A DNA stretch of 64,000 nucleotides from Rhodobacteraceae bacterium HIMB11 (GTDB lineage Bacteria > Pseudomonadota > Alphaproteobacteria > Rhodobacterales > Rhodobacteraceae), in the NCBI GenBank assembly GCA_000472185.1, contig AVDB01000006.1:203065-267064 (forward strand), read 5' to 3'. Under the pieces are notes generated by a model. That model was given only the letters and a program-made list of their open reading frames with translations. It was not told the origin of the DNA and ran no database searches. Position numbers and translations under genes: made by a program. The first letter of the stretch is position 1, and each line of letters opens with the position of its first letter. Of the stretch, positions 15,992 to 25,938 are shown piece by piece.

Positions 15992-16762
15992 TTAACTTGG
16001 CGCGGCAAATGAGGGCATTAACAAACTGATGCTCATCATTGTTAACATTGCCAAAATGATGTTTCGAAACGCCCTTTCCGACAGACGTTCGCGGATGGCG
16101 GTTCCAAATTTCACACCGATGAACACGCACACGACGCCCAAGGTTGAAATCACCACATCCACTCCTGTGAACAACCCCAGATGTCCCAATCCCGCCATCA
16201 TGATCAGGCTGGACATTGTAAACGAACAATTGGCCGCCTGAATGAATGCGTTGCGCCCAAGGTGAAGCGACATCAAAAATGGGACCGCAGGCATCACCTG
16301 TGATCCCGTTAACCCATTTAAGAAACCCGTGCTGATACCAGAAACAGGCGCCCAACGCCCCTCTAATCCATCAGGCAGACGAAGGTCGGGTTTTAGAAAC
16401 GAAAACCCGCACCACATCAATAAGACAAGGCCAAATACAACCTTGGCCCGACCCCCATCAATCACCGACAGGACCCATAGCCCCAGGATCAAACCCGGCA
16501 TGGTGGCCAGCAGCATTGGCCAAAACCGCAGGATCGTTGATTTAAACTGTCCCACTTGGCGCATCACGACCAGGTTAGAACAAATCGATGGGATCAAAAC
16601 CAATGGCAATGCGTCCTTTAACCCAATCGCAAAGACCAAAATGGGCAAGCAGGTTGTTGAAAACCCCAAACCCGTTACACCCTTGGCCGTGGCGGCAAAA
16701 AGGTAGGCTGCAAAAATCGTAATGATTTCGACCGTGGTTAAATCAAACGCGGTGGTCAGCAA
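15992..16762 (-). CDS. TauE/SafE family anion permease
   Basis: This 256-residue protein has about eight hydrophobic helices in two repeats; the motif AATAKGVTGLGFSTTCLPIL opens the first repeat and GISTGFLNGLTGSQVMPAVPFL the second, as in TauE/SafE (DUF81) sulfite or organic anion exporters. No ATG is available; TTG 16762 overlaps the end of the upstream aminotransferase by 20 bases. The permease probably moves a product or substrate of the adjacent aminotransferase/dehydrogenase pair, for example sulfite, glycolate or another small anion. Substrate is not readable from sequence. Confidence 0.8.
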   Translation of the reverse strand: MLTTAFDLTTVEIITIFAAYLFAATAKGVTGLGFSTTCLPILVFAIGLKDALPLVLIPSICSNLVVMRQVGQFKSTILRFWPMLLATMPGLILGLWVLSVIDGGRAKVVFGLVLLMWCGFSFLKPDLRLPDGLEGRWAPVSGISTGFLNGLTGSQVMPAVPFLMSLHLGRNAFIQAANCSFTMSSLIMMAGLGHLGLFTGVDVVISTLGVVCVFIGVKFGTAIRERLSERAFRNIILAMLTMMSISLLMPSFAAPS

Positions 16763-17909
16763 GGTATTTTAACGCGCTTTGCGCACCACCTGATTGATGC
16801 GGCACGCCTGCCCTTATCATGCCCATTTCCACCCCGCTTAGCGTTCCCATCAACATCAAATCGTTGAAATCGCCCAAATGACCGATGCGGAAAATTTTAT
16901 CGGCAACTTTGTTCAATCCCGTTCCAAGGGACATATCAAACCCATCCAATATTTCAGCGCGCAGTGCATCGCCCCCCTGCCCATTTGGCATTAAAACAGC
17001 CGTCAGGCCGTTTGATCGTTCGTCTGGGTTTACTGCCAAAATTTCTAACCCCCATGCCTCAACCGCTGCGCGGGTCGCGGATGCGTGGCGTGCATGACGT
17101 GCAAATACCTGCTCCAAGCCCTCTTCTGCCAACATATCCAAGGCCTCTCGCAATCCATAAAGAAGGGTTGTGGCAGGCGTATATGGAAAATAACCCGCGT
17201 CATTCGGTGTCATCATATCGCGCCAATCCCAGTATGAACGGCGATCCCCACCCGCCTGACATGCGGCCCATGCTTTTTCTGAAATGGCATTGAAGGATAA
17301 ACCAGGGGGCAGCATCAATCCCTTTTGCGATCCCGCAACGACAACATCAACGCCCCATGCGTCTGTTTTAAAATCAATAGAGCCAAGGGATGAAATCGTA
17401 TCCACCATCAAAAGCGCGGGATGCGACGCGCCATCAATTGCGCCGCGGACGGCACCGATATCGGATGTAATGCCCGTTGCTGTGTCGTTATGAACAACGC
17501 AGACCGCCTTAATCTTATGATCCGTGTCTTTGGCCAGTGCATCGGCAATTAAATTTGCATCAACACCCCGTCGCCAATCCCCCGCGATAAAGATGGGATC
17601 ATACCCCAGTTTGGTCGCCATGTTTTTCCACAATGTCGAAAACTGACCCGTTTCATACATCAACACCTGATCACCAGGTTCAAGGACATTGACCAAGGCG
17701 GCCTCCCACGCGCCCGTGCCCGAGGCGGGATAGATGACAACGCGGCCTTCTGTTTGAAAAACGGGTTTCAAATCACGCAATAATCCTAGGCCCAATTCCG
17801 CGAACTCTGGACCACGATGGTCAATGACCGACCGATGCATCGCACGCAGGATGCGTTCAGGTGTATTGGTGGGTCCGGGGATTTGAAGAAAGTGACGTCC
17901 TGATCTCAT
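16743..17909 (-). CDS. Serine/alanine-glyoxylate aminotransferase family (class V PLP)
   Basis: This 388-residue class V aminotransferase has the family's N-terminal IPGPTNTPERIL, substrate/PLP segment ASGTGAWEAAL, and VVAGSQKGLMLPPG with the Schiff-base Lys. It is a paralogue of BhcA at 28789 (same motifs) but lies outside the bhc operon. It probably aminates glyoxylate with serine or alanine, making the glycine the beta-hydroxyaspartate cycle consumes; this is inference. The start is uncertain: ATG 17909 (MRSGRHFLQIPGP) gives the usual family N-terminus, while GTG 17933 would add 8 residues. It is divergent from the dehydrogenase gene. Confidence 0.85.
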   Translation of the reverse strand: MRSGRHFLQIPGPTNTPERILRAMHRSVIDHRGPEFAELGLGLLRDLKPVFQTEGRVVIYPASGTGAWEAALVNVLEPGDQVLMYETGQFSTLWKNMATKLGYDPIFIAGDWRRGVDANLIADALAKDTDHKIKAVCVVHNDTATGITSDIGAVRGAIDGASHPALLMVDTISSLGSIDFKTDAWGVDVVVAGSQKGLMLPPGLSFNAISEKAWAACQAGGDRRSYWDWRDMMTPNDAGYFPYTPATTLLYGLREALDMLAEEGLEQVFARHARHASATRAAVEAWGLEILAVNPDERSNGLTAVLMPNGQGGDALRAEILDGFDMSLGTGLNKVADKIFRIGHLGDFNDLMLMGTLSGVEMGMIRAGVPHQSGGAQSALKYLADHRV

Positions 17910-17979
17910 ACTGTTAACCGAAAAAAGTTGCACTACACTCTTACAAAGGTGAATGTGATGACAGGAAAGGTCAAGTGAA

Positions 17980-20793
17980 ATGGCAGACTATGATCGTTTG
18001 AAAAAACAAATCGAAGGCGACATTCTGAAATCCTCTTTTGATCGCGGTCGTTATGCGACAGATGCCTCGATCTATCAAATCATGCCACAGGCGGTCATGG
18101 TCCCAAAAACATGGCAGGATGTGGAAGCCGCGTTGGATTTTGCCAAGGCTGAGGGCATTTCACTTTTGCCTCGTGGTGGGGGCACATCGCAATCAGGGCA
18201 AACGGTAAATGATGCCTTGGTCATTGATTTCACGAAACATTTGAACACCATTCTGGACTATGACGCAGATGCAGGAACAGCCACGGTGCAACCTGGGTTG
18301 GTTTTGGATAATCTAAATCGCCGTTTAAAATCAGATGGATGGTGGTATCCCGTTGATGTGTCAACGGCATCCCGCGCGACACTTGGGGGGATGGCGGCGA
18401 ACAATTCCTGTGGGTCACGTTCAATCCGATATGGCAAGATGCAGGACAATGTGCGCGCCCTAACCGCGATGACCGTGGATGGCACGACACGGCGGTTTGA
18501 ATATGCCGACACAACGCAAGCATTGGATGCGGATATGCGTGCGCTTGCCCTGCAGGAACAGGATGAAATCACCACCCGTTTCCCCAAGGTACAGCGGCGT
18601 GTTGGGGGATATAACATTGACGCTCTGTTGGGCGATGCGCCCCACATTGGCCACCTGCTGGTCGGGTCCGAAGGGACGCTGGCCCTTACGAAAAGCATTG
18701 ATTTGAAACTGTCCCCAGTACTGGGGACAAAAACATTGGGCGTGTGTCATTTCCCCACATTTTATGCCGCAATGGATGCTGCCCAACATATCGTGAAACT
18801 GGGTCCTGTTGCCGTTGAATTGGTCGATCACAACATGATCCAATTGGGCCGCGATATCCCACAATTCCGACCAGTGGTTGAAAGTTTCGTCCAAGGCAAT
18901 CCAGCCGCCCTTCTCTTGGTCGAATTTGCGGAAACGCCAGAGGAAAACAAAAAGCGCCTCAATGCGCTGGTCGAATTGATGGGGGACCTCGGCTTTTCAT
19001 GGACGGACACAAACAAAGCCACAGGAGGTGTGTTCAAGGTTGAGGATCCAGCGTTCCAAGCGCGCATTTGGGGCGTGCGCACACAAGGCCTGAACATCAT
19101 GATGTCCATGCGCAGTGAAGGAAAGCCCGTGTCCTTTGTCGAGGATTGCGCCGTTCCGTTGGAACATCTGGCCGATTTCACCAGTCAGCTGACAGATGTC
19201 TTTCACAAACACGGAACGGACGGCACGTGGTATGCCCATGCCTCTGTCGGGTTGTTACATGTGCGGCCTGTTTTGAACCTAAGGCAGGATTTGGGATTAC
19301 GCCAAATGCGGGCCATCGCGGAAGAGGCCTTTGATCTGGTCGCCAAATTCAAAGGTTCGCATTCAGGTGAACATGGGGACGGGATCGTGCGTTCCGAATT
19401 TCACGAACGGATGTACGGGTCCAAAATGATCCGCATTTTTGAAACGGTCAAAGATCGCTTTGATCCTGATGCGGTGTTGAACCCTGGCAAAATCACGCGA
19501 TCGCCCAAAATGGACGAACGCTCCATTACCCGTTGGCCCGAAAATTACGCCCCACAGACGCCTGATACTGTGTTTGATTGGACTGCATGGCCCGGCGGTT
19601 TGGCGGGTGCGGTAGAAATGTGTAACAACAATGGGGCCTGCCGCAAAAGCGTTGGCGGTGTGATGTGCCCATCCTTCCGCGTCACAGGTGCGGAAAAGGA
19701 TTTGACGCGGGGACGCGCCAATGTGTTGCGTTTGGCGTTAACGGGCCAATTGGGGGAGGATGCCTTTGCATCCGATGATATGGCAGATGCCATGGCGCTG
19801 TGCGTGGGGTGCAAGGCGTGTAAATCCGAATGCCCCATGTCCATCGACATGGCCAAAATGAAGACCGAGGTGCAGGCCGCACGCGCCGCAAAACACGGTA
19901 TTGCGATGCGCGAAAAACTGATCGCGGCCCTGCCCCGCATGGCGCCGATTGCCTCTGCCTTTTCGCCTATTTCAAACCTTGCCCTAAAATTTGGCCATCT
20001 GTTTGGATTTGATAAAACCCGTCGCCTACCCAATTTTCAAAAACCCTATTCGGGGCCTGAAACGGGGGAAGTGTTGTTATTCGCGGATACATTCAACCGT
20101 CATTTTGATCCGGAAACATTGCATGCTGCGGAACGCGTCATTGCGGCCACGGGAAAAACAGTTGGTGTTATGTCGGCCCCTGGTCGCCCCCTGTGCTGTG
20201 GACGCACCTACCTTAGCGCGGGTCAGACCGATCGCGCGAAACAGGAATTACAACGCACCACTGATGCGTTTCGGGCTGCACTGGATGCAGGAGAAACAAT
20301 CGTGGGATTGGAACCATCCTGTACCCTAATGTTCCGTGATGAGGCGGTGAACCTGATCCCAGAGTGGAGCGAAGAACACGGCGCACAAATCCTGACGTTT
20401 GCCGAATATATTATGCAAAACCCACCCGCAGGATTGGATATGTCAGGGCTGGATGTCTTGGTGCATGGGCACTGCCATCAAAAGGCGATGGGTGTCGCCC
20501 AGCACACTGTTAATGCGATTAAAAATGTGCTGGGTGCCAATGCACAGATGATCGACAGTTCCTGTTGTGGAATGGCAGGATCGTTTGGGTATCAGGCGGA
20601 AACGGCCGAGGTCTCACGCCAAATAGCCGAATTATCACTGGCCCCAACAGTACGTGCAGCGCCCAAGGATACAGTTGTTTTAGCAGATGGATTTTCCTGT
20701 CGCTGTCAGATCAAGGATGTGACAGAGCGCAAGGCGATGAACCTTGCTCTTCTTATGGATAAGGCACTTCAGGATCATGGCGCAAATCATTGA
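17980..20793 (+). CDS. FAD/Fe-S 2-hydroxyacid dehydrogenase (YdiJ/GlcD-GlcF fusion type)
   Basis: This 937-residue fusion starts with a PCMH-type FAD domain (LLPRGGGTSQSGQ near residue 65) and continues with a FAD-oxidase C-terminal domain ending NPGKI. Two Fe-S cysteine groups follow (CNNNGACRKSVGGVMCPSF and CVGCKACKSECPM). Two CCG-type domains close it (PLCCGRTYLSAGQ and GHCHQKAMG with SSCCGMAGSFGY). The layout is that of membrane-associated D-2-hydroxyglutarate, D-lactate or glycolate dehydrogenases that pass electrons to quinone. With glyoxylate aminotransferases and the bhc cluster nearby, glycolate is an attractive substrate, but D-2-hydroxyglutarate is equally allowed by the family. 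Confidence 0.88.
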   Translation: MADYDRLKKQIEGDILKSSFDRGRYATDASIYQIMPQAVMVPKTWQDVEAALDFAKAEGISLLPRGGGTSQSGQTVNDALVIDFTKHLNTILDYDADAGTATVQPGLVLDNLNRRLKSDGWWYPVDVSTASRATLGGMAANNSCGSRSIRYGKMQDNVRALTAMTVDGTTRRFEYADTTQALDADMRALALQEQDEITTRFPKVQRRVGGYNIDALLGDAPHIGHLLVGSEGTLALTKSIDLKLSPVLGTKTLGVCHFPTFYAAMDAAQHIVKLGPVAVELVDHNMIQLGRDIPQFRPVVESFVQGNPAALLLVEFAETPEENKKRLNALVELMGDLGFSWTDTNKATGGVFKVEDPAFQARIWGVRTQGLNIMMSMRSEGKPVSFVEDCAVPLEHLADFTSQLTDVFHKHGTDGTWYAHASVGLLHVRPVLNLRQDLGLRQMRAIAEEAFDLVAKFKGSHSGEHGDGIVRSEFHERMYGSKMIRIFETVKDRFDPDAVLNPGKITRSPKMDERSITRWPENYAPQTPDTVFDWTAWPGGLAGAVEMCNNNGACRKSVGGVMCPSFRVTGAEKDLTRGRANVLRLALTGQLGEDAFASDDMADAMALCVGCKACKSECPMSIDMAKMKTEVQAARAAKHGIAMREKLIAALPRMAPIASAFSPISNLALKFGHLFGFDKTRRLPNFQKPYSGPETGEVLLFADTFNRHFDPETLHAAERVIAATGKTVGVMSAPGRPLCCGRTYLSAGQTDRAKQELQRTTDAFRAALDAGETIVGLEPSCTLMFRDEAVNLIPEWSEEHGAQILTFAEYIMQNPPAGLDMSGLDVLVHGHCHQKAMGVAQHTVNAIKNVLGANAQMIDSSCCGMAGSFGYQAETAEVSRQIAELSLAPTVRAAPKDTVVLADGFSCRCQIKDVTERKAMNLALLMDKALQDHGANH

Positions 20794-21541
20794 TTTAATA
20801 TCTAATTTTGACCCAATGCAAACGCTGACATTAATCGGGATATTTTTGTTTGCAGCCATTGTAAAAGGGTTTCTTGGTATTGGTTTGCCTGCCGCCTCAA
20901 TGGCGTTCCTAACGCTTGTTATGCCCCCTACAGAGGCGATACCACTGTTGTGGTTGTCAATCTTGGCCACCAACGCACTTCAATTTGCCCATGCCCCCAA
21001 TAAATTGGACATTGCAAGAGAGTATTGGCTGTTTGCCTTGGCGATTATGGTGTCGATTTTCGTCACCTCAATGTACATCACCTCCTATCCCACTGCTTTG
21101 CTGACAGTGGCGATTGGCATTGCTATGGTGTTGTTTTCCTTAAACCTGTTGTTTGGGATCAAACTGAACATCGGCCCAGGGCGCGGATGGCATTTGGGCT
21201 TTGGCGTTTTATCGGGTGTGCTGGGCGGGATCAGTTCGATCTGGTCCCCAACGGTTGCCATGTATTTGGTTGCCCGTGATGTCAGCAAGGAACGTTTTAT
21301 CGGGGCCACAGGGTTCCTGTTTTTGGCAGGTGTTTTGCCACTGGGCGCGGGTCAATTGGTGGCAGGTATCCTAACAGGCCCCGCATTCATTAAATCCAGT
21401 CTTGCGTTGGTTGTCGTGCTGATCGGATTTCATATTGGTGAAATGCTGCGCCACCGTGTTAGCCAAGAGTTATTTCGCAAGGCCGTTTTGGTGGCCTTCT
21501 TTTTCATGGGCCTACGCCTGATCATCAATGGTCTGACTTAG
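20777..21541 (+). CDS. TauE/SafE family anion permease
   Basis: This 254-residue permease has the family's opening AAIVKGFLGIGLPAASMAFL and second-half GVLSGVLGGISSIWSPTVAMYL repeats. ATG 20777 overlaps the dehydrogenase stop by 17 bases and has AGGATC before it, so it is translationally coupled to that gene. Its stop overlaps the stop of the convergent ligase gene by 4 bases. TauE-type permeases export sulfite after sulfonate breakdown; next to a probable sulfoacetate module that is plausible, but coupling to the hydroxyacid dehydrogenase suggests an organic acid instead. Confidence 0.82.
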   Translation: MAQIIDLISNFDPMQTLTLIGIFLFAAIVKGFLGIGLPAASMAFLTLVMPPTEAIPLLWLSILATNALQFAHAPNKLDIAREYWLFALAIMVSIFVTSMYITSYPTALLTVAIGIAMVLFSLNLLFGIKLNIGPGRGWHLGFGVLSGVLGGISSIWSPTVAMYLVARDVSKERFIGATGFLFLAGVLPLGAGQLVAGILTGPAFIKSSLALVVVLIGFHIGEMLRHRVSQELFRKAVLVAFFFMGLRLIINGLT

Positions 21542-23028
21542 GCACCATAAAGCATTTCGTTTAAATAAAGACGTTGGATTTTGCCCGATGGTCCTTTGGG
21601 CAATTCAGGCAAAATATGCACCTTTTCAGGTGATTTAAACGCACCTACTTTGGCCTCACACAACGCGCGTAATTCGTCTGCTGTGGCATTTGATGTTTCG
21701 CCCAACCGCACGGCTGCCTCAACCCTTTCGCCGTATTGCGGACAGGGTCGCGCGAACGCAGCTGCCTCAACCACATCGGGGTGTTCATATAGAACCTCAT
21801 CGATTTCACGCGGCGCGATATTTTCACCGCCCTTGATGATCAACTCCTTCAACCGCCCTGTGACAAAGACATATCCATCCGCGTCCATGCGCCCCAAATC
21901 CCCAGTGCGCAGCCAATCGCCGTGGAATGTCGCCGCCGTGGCATCGGGATTGCGCAGGTATTCTTTCATCACATTGGGGCCTTGGATTTGAATTTCGCCC
22001 TCAGTACCGCGGGCGCATTCAGTACCATCCCCATCCGCAATCCGCGCCTGATTGCTGATCGCTTTGCCCGCAGATCCGATTTTGTGCAGGCTGGGATCCA
22101 AAGGATTGACCAAACATTGCGCGGCCGTTTCGGTCAGGCCCAAAGATTCCACAATGGCCAAACCAAAGCGATCCTGAAACGCGCGCTGCGTTTCCACCGC
22201 CAAGGCAGATGAGGCTGAGCGCGCAAAGCGCAAGCGTGATTTCAACTCTGCATTCGGTTCTGCCGCGCCGTGTAATAGGTGGCTGATGATCGTCGGAACC
22301 ACGGAAAACCATGTGATCCCGCCATCTGCCGCCTGCTGCCAAAATTTGCTGGCCGAAAATCGTGAAACCATGGCCAATGATCCGCCTGACACCAAACTGC
22401 CCATGACAGAGACGCATAGACCGTTGATATGATAGAATGGCAAAACCCCCATTCCGCGATCGTTTTCCGATAACTCATGCGCCACGCTGACGGTCCATCC
22501 GCCTGCCAATAGACTGGATTGCGTATGCACAACACCCTTGGGCCGCCCCGTGGTGCCAGAGGTATACATAAGCAATGCATCATCGTCTGATGAAACAGAA
22601 TGCAGCTCTGCTTGCTGATCCGTTGACACATACAGGTTCAGGCGTTCAGGTTTGACCTGATTGAACACATCCAATTGCGTTTCATGAACGAAAGCCACCC
22701 GCGCCTCAGAATGATCCATGGCATAGCCAAGCGCATCTGGACCCGCGGCCAAATTCAACATTGTTACGCGAAACCCGCCGTATAGTGCGGAAAACAGCGC
22801 CTTTACCCCGTCATAGCCGTTGGGATACATCACCGCGATGCTTTCGCCCTTGGCGATGCCTTGGGCTGTCAGGTCACCCGCAACCATTGTACAGAGGTCG
22901 CGCAGTTCGGGCCATGTTAGGGTTTCGCCCGTTTCGGGAAAAACAAAGGCCGTGCCACCGCGCTCAGCCCGCGCATCAATCCAATCTCGCAGCGTTCCTT
23001 GGGGCGGTGTCGTTGCATCAAATCTCAT
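21538..23028 (-). CDS. sauT: AMP-forming acyl-CoA ligase, probable sulfoacetate-CoA ligase
   Basis: This 496-residue ANL-superfamily ligase has the ATP/AMP loop LLMYTSGTTGRPKGVVHT, ESLGLTETAAQ (A5), WLRTGDLGRMDADGYVFVTGR (A7-A8) and GPSGKIQR with the catalytic Lys (A10). The start at ATG 23028 overlaps the stop of the aldehyde dehydrogenase by 4 bases. Pairing of a CoA ligase with an acylating aldehyde dehydrogenase and a TTT transporter matches the sulfoacetate pathway (SauT, SauS), where sulfoacetate is activated to sulfoacetyl-CoA and reduced to sulfoacetaldehyde. The ligase class is certain; the substrate is inferred from context. No Xsc gene is in the window. Confidence 0.65.
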   Translation of the reverse strand: MRFDATTPPQGTLRDWIDARAERGGTAFVFPETGETLTWPELRDLCTMVAGDLTAQGIAKGESIAVMYPNGYDGVKALFSALYGGFRVTMLNLAAGPDALGYAMDHSEARVAFVHETQLDVFNQVKPERLNLYVSTDQQAELHSVSSDDDALLMYTSGTTGRPKGVVHTQSSLLAGGWTVSVAHELSENDRGMGVLPFYHINGLCVSVMGSLVSGGSLAMVSRFSASKFWQQAADGGITWFSVVPTIISHLLHGAAEPNAELKSRLRFARSASSALAVETQRAFQDRFGLAIVESLGLTETAAQCLVNPLDPSLHKIGSAGKAISNQARIADGDGTECARGTEGEIQIQGPNVMKEYLRNPDATAATFHGDWLRTGDLGRMDADGYVFVTGRLKELIIKGGENIAPREIDEVLYEHPDVVEAAAFARPCPQYGERVEAAVRLGETSNATADELRALCEAKVGAFKSPEKVHILPELPKGPSGKIQRLYLNEMLYGA

Positions 23029-24410
23029 TTCCCAGCAAGGCTCCAATACCCGTCAAAAATGTCTTCTACTTTGGGTTCTCGAGATGGAATTTCACGAATG
23101 ATTTTCGTGGATTGCAGGAAATGGCGGTAATTCACATTTTCATTCACTGAATTGCCCCCCCATGTGCCACAGCCCATCGATAGGGAAAACGGCATGCCAT
23201 TGGTAAACGATCCACCTGTGGCAAAGGTATGCGCCTGATTAACAATAATCCGACTGGTTGGAATTGCCGTTGCCAGCGCGTGCGCACGAGCATCTAATGC
23301 CGAATGCATACCCACCGAATGCCCCGCGCCCTGATACATTTGAATCCTGCGTGCAACATCCACAGCCGCATCAAAATCAGAGGCACGATAAAGCGCTAAA
23401 ACACGGCTCAGCTTTTCTCCTGACAGGGGATGATCGGGGCCAATGCCCGACGTCGGCACAACCAAAAATTCGGTTCCCGCGTCCACATCCACATCAAGGG
23501 CTGCAATCATTTTATCTGCATCTTGCGCAATAACCGAACGGTTCAAATGTCCATCGGGCCAAAGTTTGGAAATCAAGGCCGCCTCATCCGCATAAAATGC
23601 GCCCCCTGCCCGTGCGAGTGCAGCGATGAAATCATCATAAACCGCATCCACCACGACAGCGGAATTTTCCGAGCTGCAGGATGTGGCATTGTCAAAGCAT
23701 TTAGAGGCACGGATTTTTTCTGCAGCGGCGTCCAAATCCGCGGTTTCATCCACAATCACCGTCACGTTTCCCGCGCCCACGGCAACCGCAGGGGTGCCCG
23801 TGGTTTGTGCGCGATGCACGTTATTTTGGCTGCCCGTGCAGACGATCATGTCACATTGATCCATCAATGTTTGCGTCTTGTCCTTAGACCCCGGTGCAGG
23901 GATCATTTGCACCAACGCAGTATCCTCGCCAATTTTGGCAAATTCTGCATGGATGTAGTCCAACAACACTTCGCAACAGGCAACGCCCTTGGGCGATGGG
24001 GCCACAACAATCGAATTGCCGCATTTTAGGGCGTTGATGATGTTGTTTGCAGGTGTCGCCGCAGGATTTGTTGAGGGCACGATTGCGCCCACAACCCCCT
24101 TGGGACGGGCAATTTCCGTGATCCCCGTTTTCGGATCATCCGACATCACGCCAAAGGTCACGGCGTGTTGAATATCCTGCATCAGGCCCAGTGTTTTACG
24201 GTGGTTTTTGATGATCTTATCAGGGACGTTCCCCAATCCCGTTGTTTCCACTGCCAATTCTGCCAATCGTTGATTTCGGGCAGGCTCCATAATCGCCCAT
24301 GCGGCCGCTTGTGCTGCGCGATCATACCGTTCTTGCGAACCATTTTTTTCGTACTCTGCCTGCGCGGTGCGTGCACGCGCGACGATTTCCTGAACGCCAG
24401 TGTCTGTCAT
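23025..24410 (-). CDS. sauS: Acylating aldehyde dehydrogenase, probable sulfoacetaldehyde dehydrogenase
   Basis: This 461-residue CoA-dependent aldehyde dehydrogenase has GVVGAIVPSTNPAATPANN at the cofactor site, AVGAGNVTVIVD, and the catalytic Cys in NATSCSSENS. The C-terminal GGNSVNENVNYRHFLQ region is typical of acylating enzymes such as SauS and EutE/AdhE. I set the start at ATG 24410, preceded by GGAG; upstream codons are not conserved. Together with the ligase it would reduce sulfoacetyl-CoA to sulfoacetaldehyde. Acetaldehyde or another acyl-CoA is the alternative. It lies 31 bases after the TctA gene on the same strand. Confidence 0.68.
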   Translation of the reverse strand: MTDTGVQEIVARARTAQAEYEKNGSQERYDRAAQAAAWAIMEPARNQRLAELAVETTGLGNVPDKIIKNHRKTLGLMQDIQHAVTFGVMSDDPKTGITEIARPKGVVGAIVPSTNPAATPANNIINALKCGNSIVVAPSPKGVACCEVLLDYIHAEFAKIGEDTALVQMIPAPGSKDKTQTLMDQCDMIVCTGSQNNVHRAQTTGTPAVAVGAGNVTVIVDETADLDAAAEKIRASKCFDNATSCSSENSAVVVDAVYDDFIAALARAGGAFYADEAALISKLWPDGHLNRSVIAQDADKMIAALDVDVDAGTEFLVVPTSGIGPDHPLSGEKLSRVLALYRASDFDAAVDVARRIQMYQGAGHSVGMHSALDARAHALATAIPTSRIIVNQAHTFATGGSFTNGMPFSLSMGCGTWGGNSVNENVNYRHFLQSTKIIREIPSREPKVEDIFDGYWSLAGK

Positions 24411-24441
24411 TCCATAAACTCCGTTTCGGGTTGCCCCAGCC

Positions 24442-25932
24442 TTATGCGCTTGTCTTGGTTGAGGTAAACGCGCGGTACATGTTTGATGCAAGCGTAATCA
24501 CACCTGCCGCGATCAAAATTGCACAAATCGGGCGTGAAAAGTACGTGCCCAAATCATAGTGCACCATCTGCATACCTTGGGCGAAATTTTGTTCGCCAAT
24601 TTTGCCAAGGATCAAACCCAACACAATCGCAGGGATCGAAAATCCTGAACGGCGCAGCAGATACCCAATGATTCCCGCCAAAAACATCACCATCACATCC
24701 AAAACCAATCCGCGACCAATATAGGCCCCTGTTGTGGCCAACATCAAAATCAGTGGCGCCAAGAATTGGAATGGGATTTTCAGTAGGTTCAAAATGGTTT
24801 TCGTTTCCAAAACGCCGATGATCAGGATCGACAAATTGGCATAGAACATTGCCGCGAACACAATCCAAATCAGATCAGGCGATAGCATGAATACCAAGGG
24901 ACCCGGTTGCAGATCGTGCATCTGGAACACGGCAACCATCATCGCGGTCAATGCGCCCCCAGGCAGACCCAATGCCAAGAGTGGGATCATCGCTGCCCCC
25001 GTTGCCGCATTGTTTGCGGTCTCTGCGGAAATCACACCCTCAAGCTTGCCTTTGCCGAATTCTTCACGGTTTTTGGACCACCGCACAGCTTCGCCATAAC
25101 TCATGAACGCAGCCAATGTGGCGCCAATACCCGGCAGGATGCCGCAGAAAAATCCAACCAATATGGAACGCAGGACAGCAATTTTATGCATCCACAATTC
25201 AATAAAGGACGGAAATGTCATGCTGACCTTGGGGGCCTGATATTTGCCGCTGGCTTTCTTTTCTGCCTGAACAAAAATTTCAGAAACGGCAAAGAACCCC
25301 AAAATTGCGGGGATAAACGCAATGCCCGCGGCCAAGTCTGTCATGCCGAAATTGTAACGATTGATGCCACCCACGGGATCTTGGCCAATCGTTGCGATCA
25401 ACAAACCGATCAGGACCGACATCCAGCCTTTCCAAATGGTGCGCGCGCCAACAGAGGAGGCAACCACAAGACCAAAGAACACAAGCGCAAAGATTTCGGG
25501 CGGGCCAATATTGCGGATCGCCCAATTTGCCAATGGCTCGGTTGCGGCCATCATGACAAGGGCCGATGCAATCCCGCCAATGGCCGAACATAAAACGGCA
25601 GCGCCAACGGCCTTCCCTGATTGACCCTTTTGCGTCATGGGGTAGCCGTCGAACGCAGTCGGGGCATTTTCGGCCGATCCTGGGATATTGAACAAAATGG
25701 CGGTGATCGCACCGCCATAGGTGCCAGTACAGTAGATGACCGCGAATAACATAACACCCTGCGCAGGTTCCAAACCCGCGGTAAAGGGCAACAAAATTGC
25801 GGCCAATGTCAGCATGCTGACCCCGGGGATTGCCCCGAACAACATGCCACCCACGACACCAAACACAAAGATACCTATCGTAAAAGGGTCACCAAAAAGA
25901 GCTGCGGAACCCGCTAAGAAATTCTCGATCAT
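24442..25932 (-). CDS. TTT transporter large permease (TctA family)
   Basis: This 496-residue protein has about twelve helices. The N-terminal GIFVFGVVGGMLFGAIPGVSMLTLAAILLPF and the central FCGILPGIGATLAAFMSYG are the two repeated PG-type motifs of tripartite tricarboxylate transporters. With the small permease and binding protein it forms a secondary, binding-protein-dependent importer. Operon position directly upstream of the dehydrogenase and ligase suggests it imports their substrate, possibly sulfoacetate. Confidence 0.92.
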   Translation of the reverse strand: MIENFLAGSAALFGDPFTIGIFVFGVVGGMLFGAIPGVSMLTLAAILLPFTAGLEPAQGVMLFAVIYCTGTYGGAITAILFNIPGSAENAPTAFDGYPMTQKGQSGKAVGAAVLCSAIGGIASALVMMAATEPLANWAIRNIGPPEIFALVFFGLVVASSVGARTIWKGWMSVLIGLLIATIGQDPVGGINRYNFGMTDLAAGIAFIPAILGFFAVSEIFVQAEKKASGKYQAPKVSMTFPSFIELWMHKIAVLRSILVGFFCGILPGIGATLAAFMSYGEAVRWSKNREEFGKGKLEGVISAETANNAATGAAMIPLLALGLPGGALTAMMVAVFQMHDLQPGPLVFMLSPDLIWIVFAAMFYANLSILIIGVLETKTILNLLKIPFQFLAPLILMLATTGAYIGRGLVLDVMVMFLAGIIGYLLRRSGFSIPAIVLGLILGKIGEQNFAQGMQMVHYDLGTYFSRPICAILIAAGVITLASNMYRAFTSTKTSA

Positions 25933-25938
25933 CTTGCG

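Noticed and set aside
23430..24029. 199-codon plus-strand frame opposite the aldehyde dehydrogenase
   Set aside because: Antisense shadow without ribosome site or motif.
24907..25593. 228-codon plus-strand frame opposite the TctA gene
   Set aside because: Antisense to a clear transmembrane permease; hydrophilic, low-complexity product as expected for a shadow frame.
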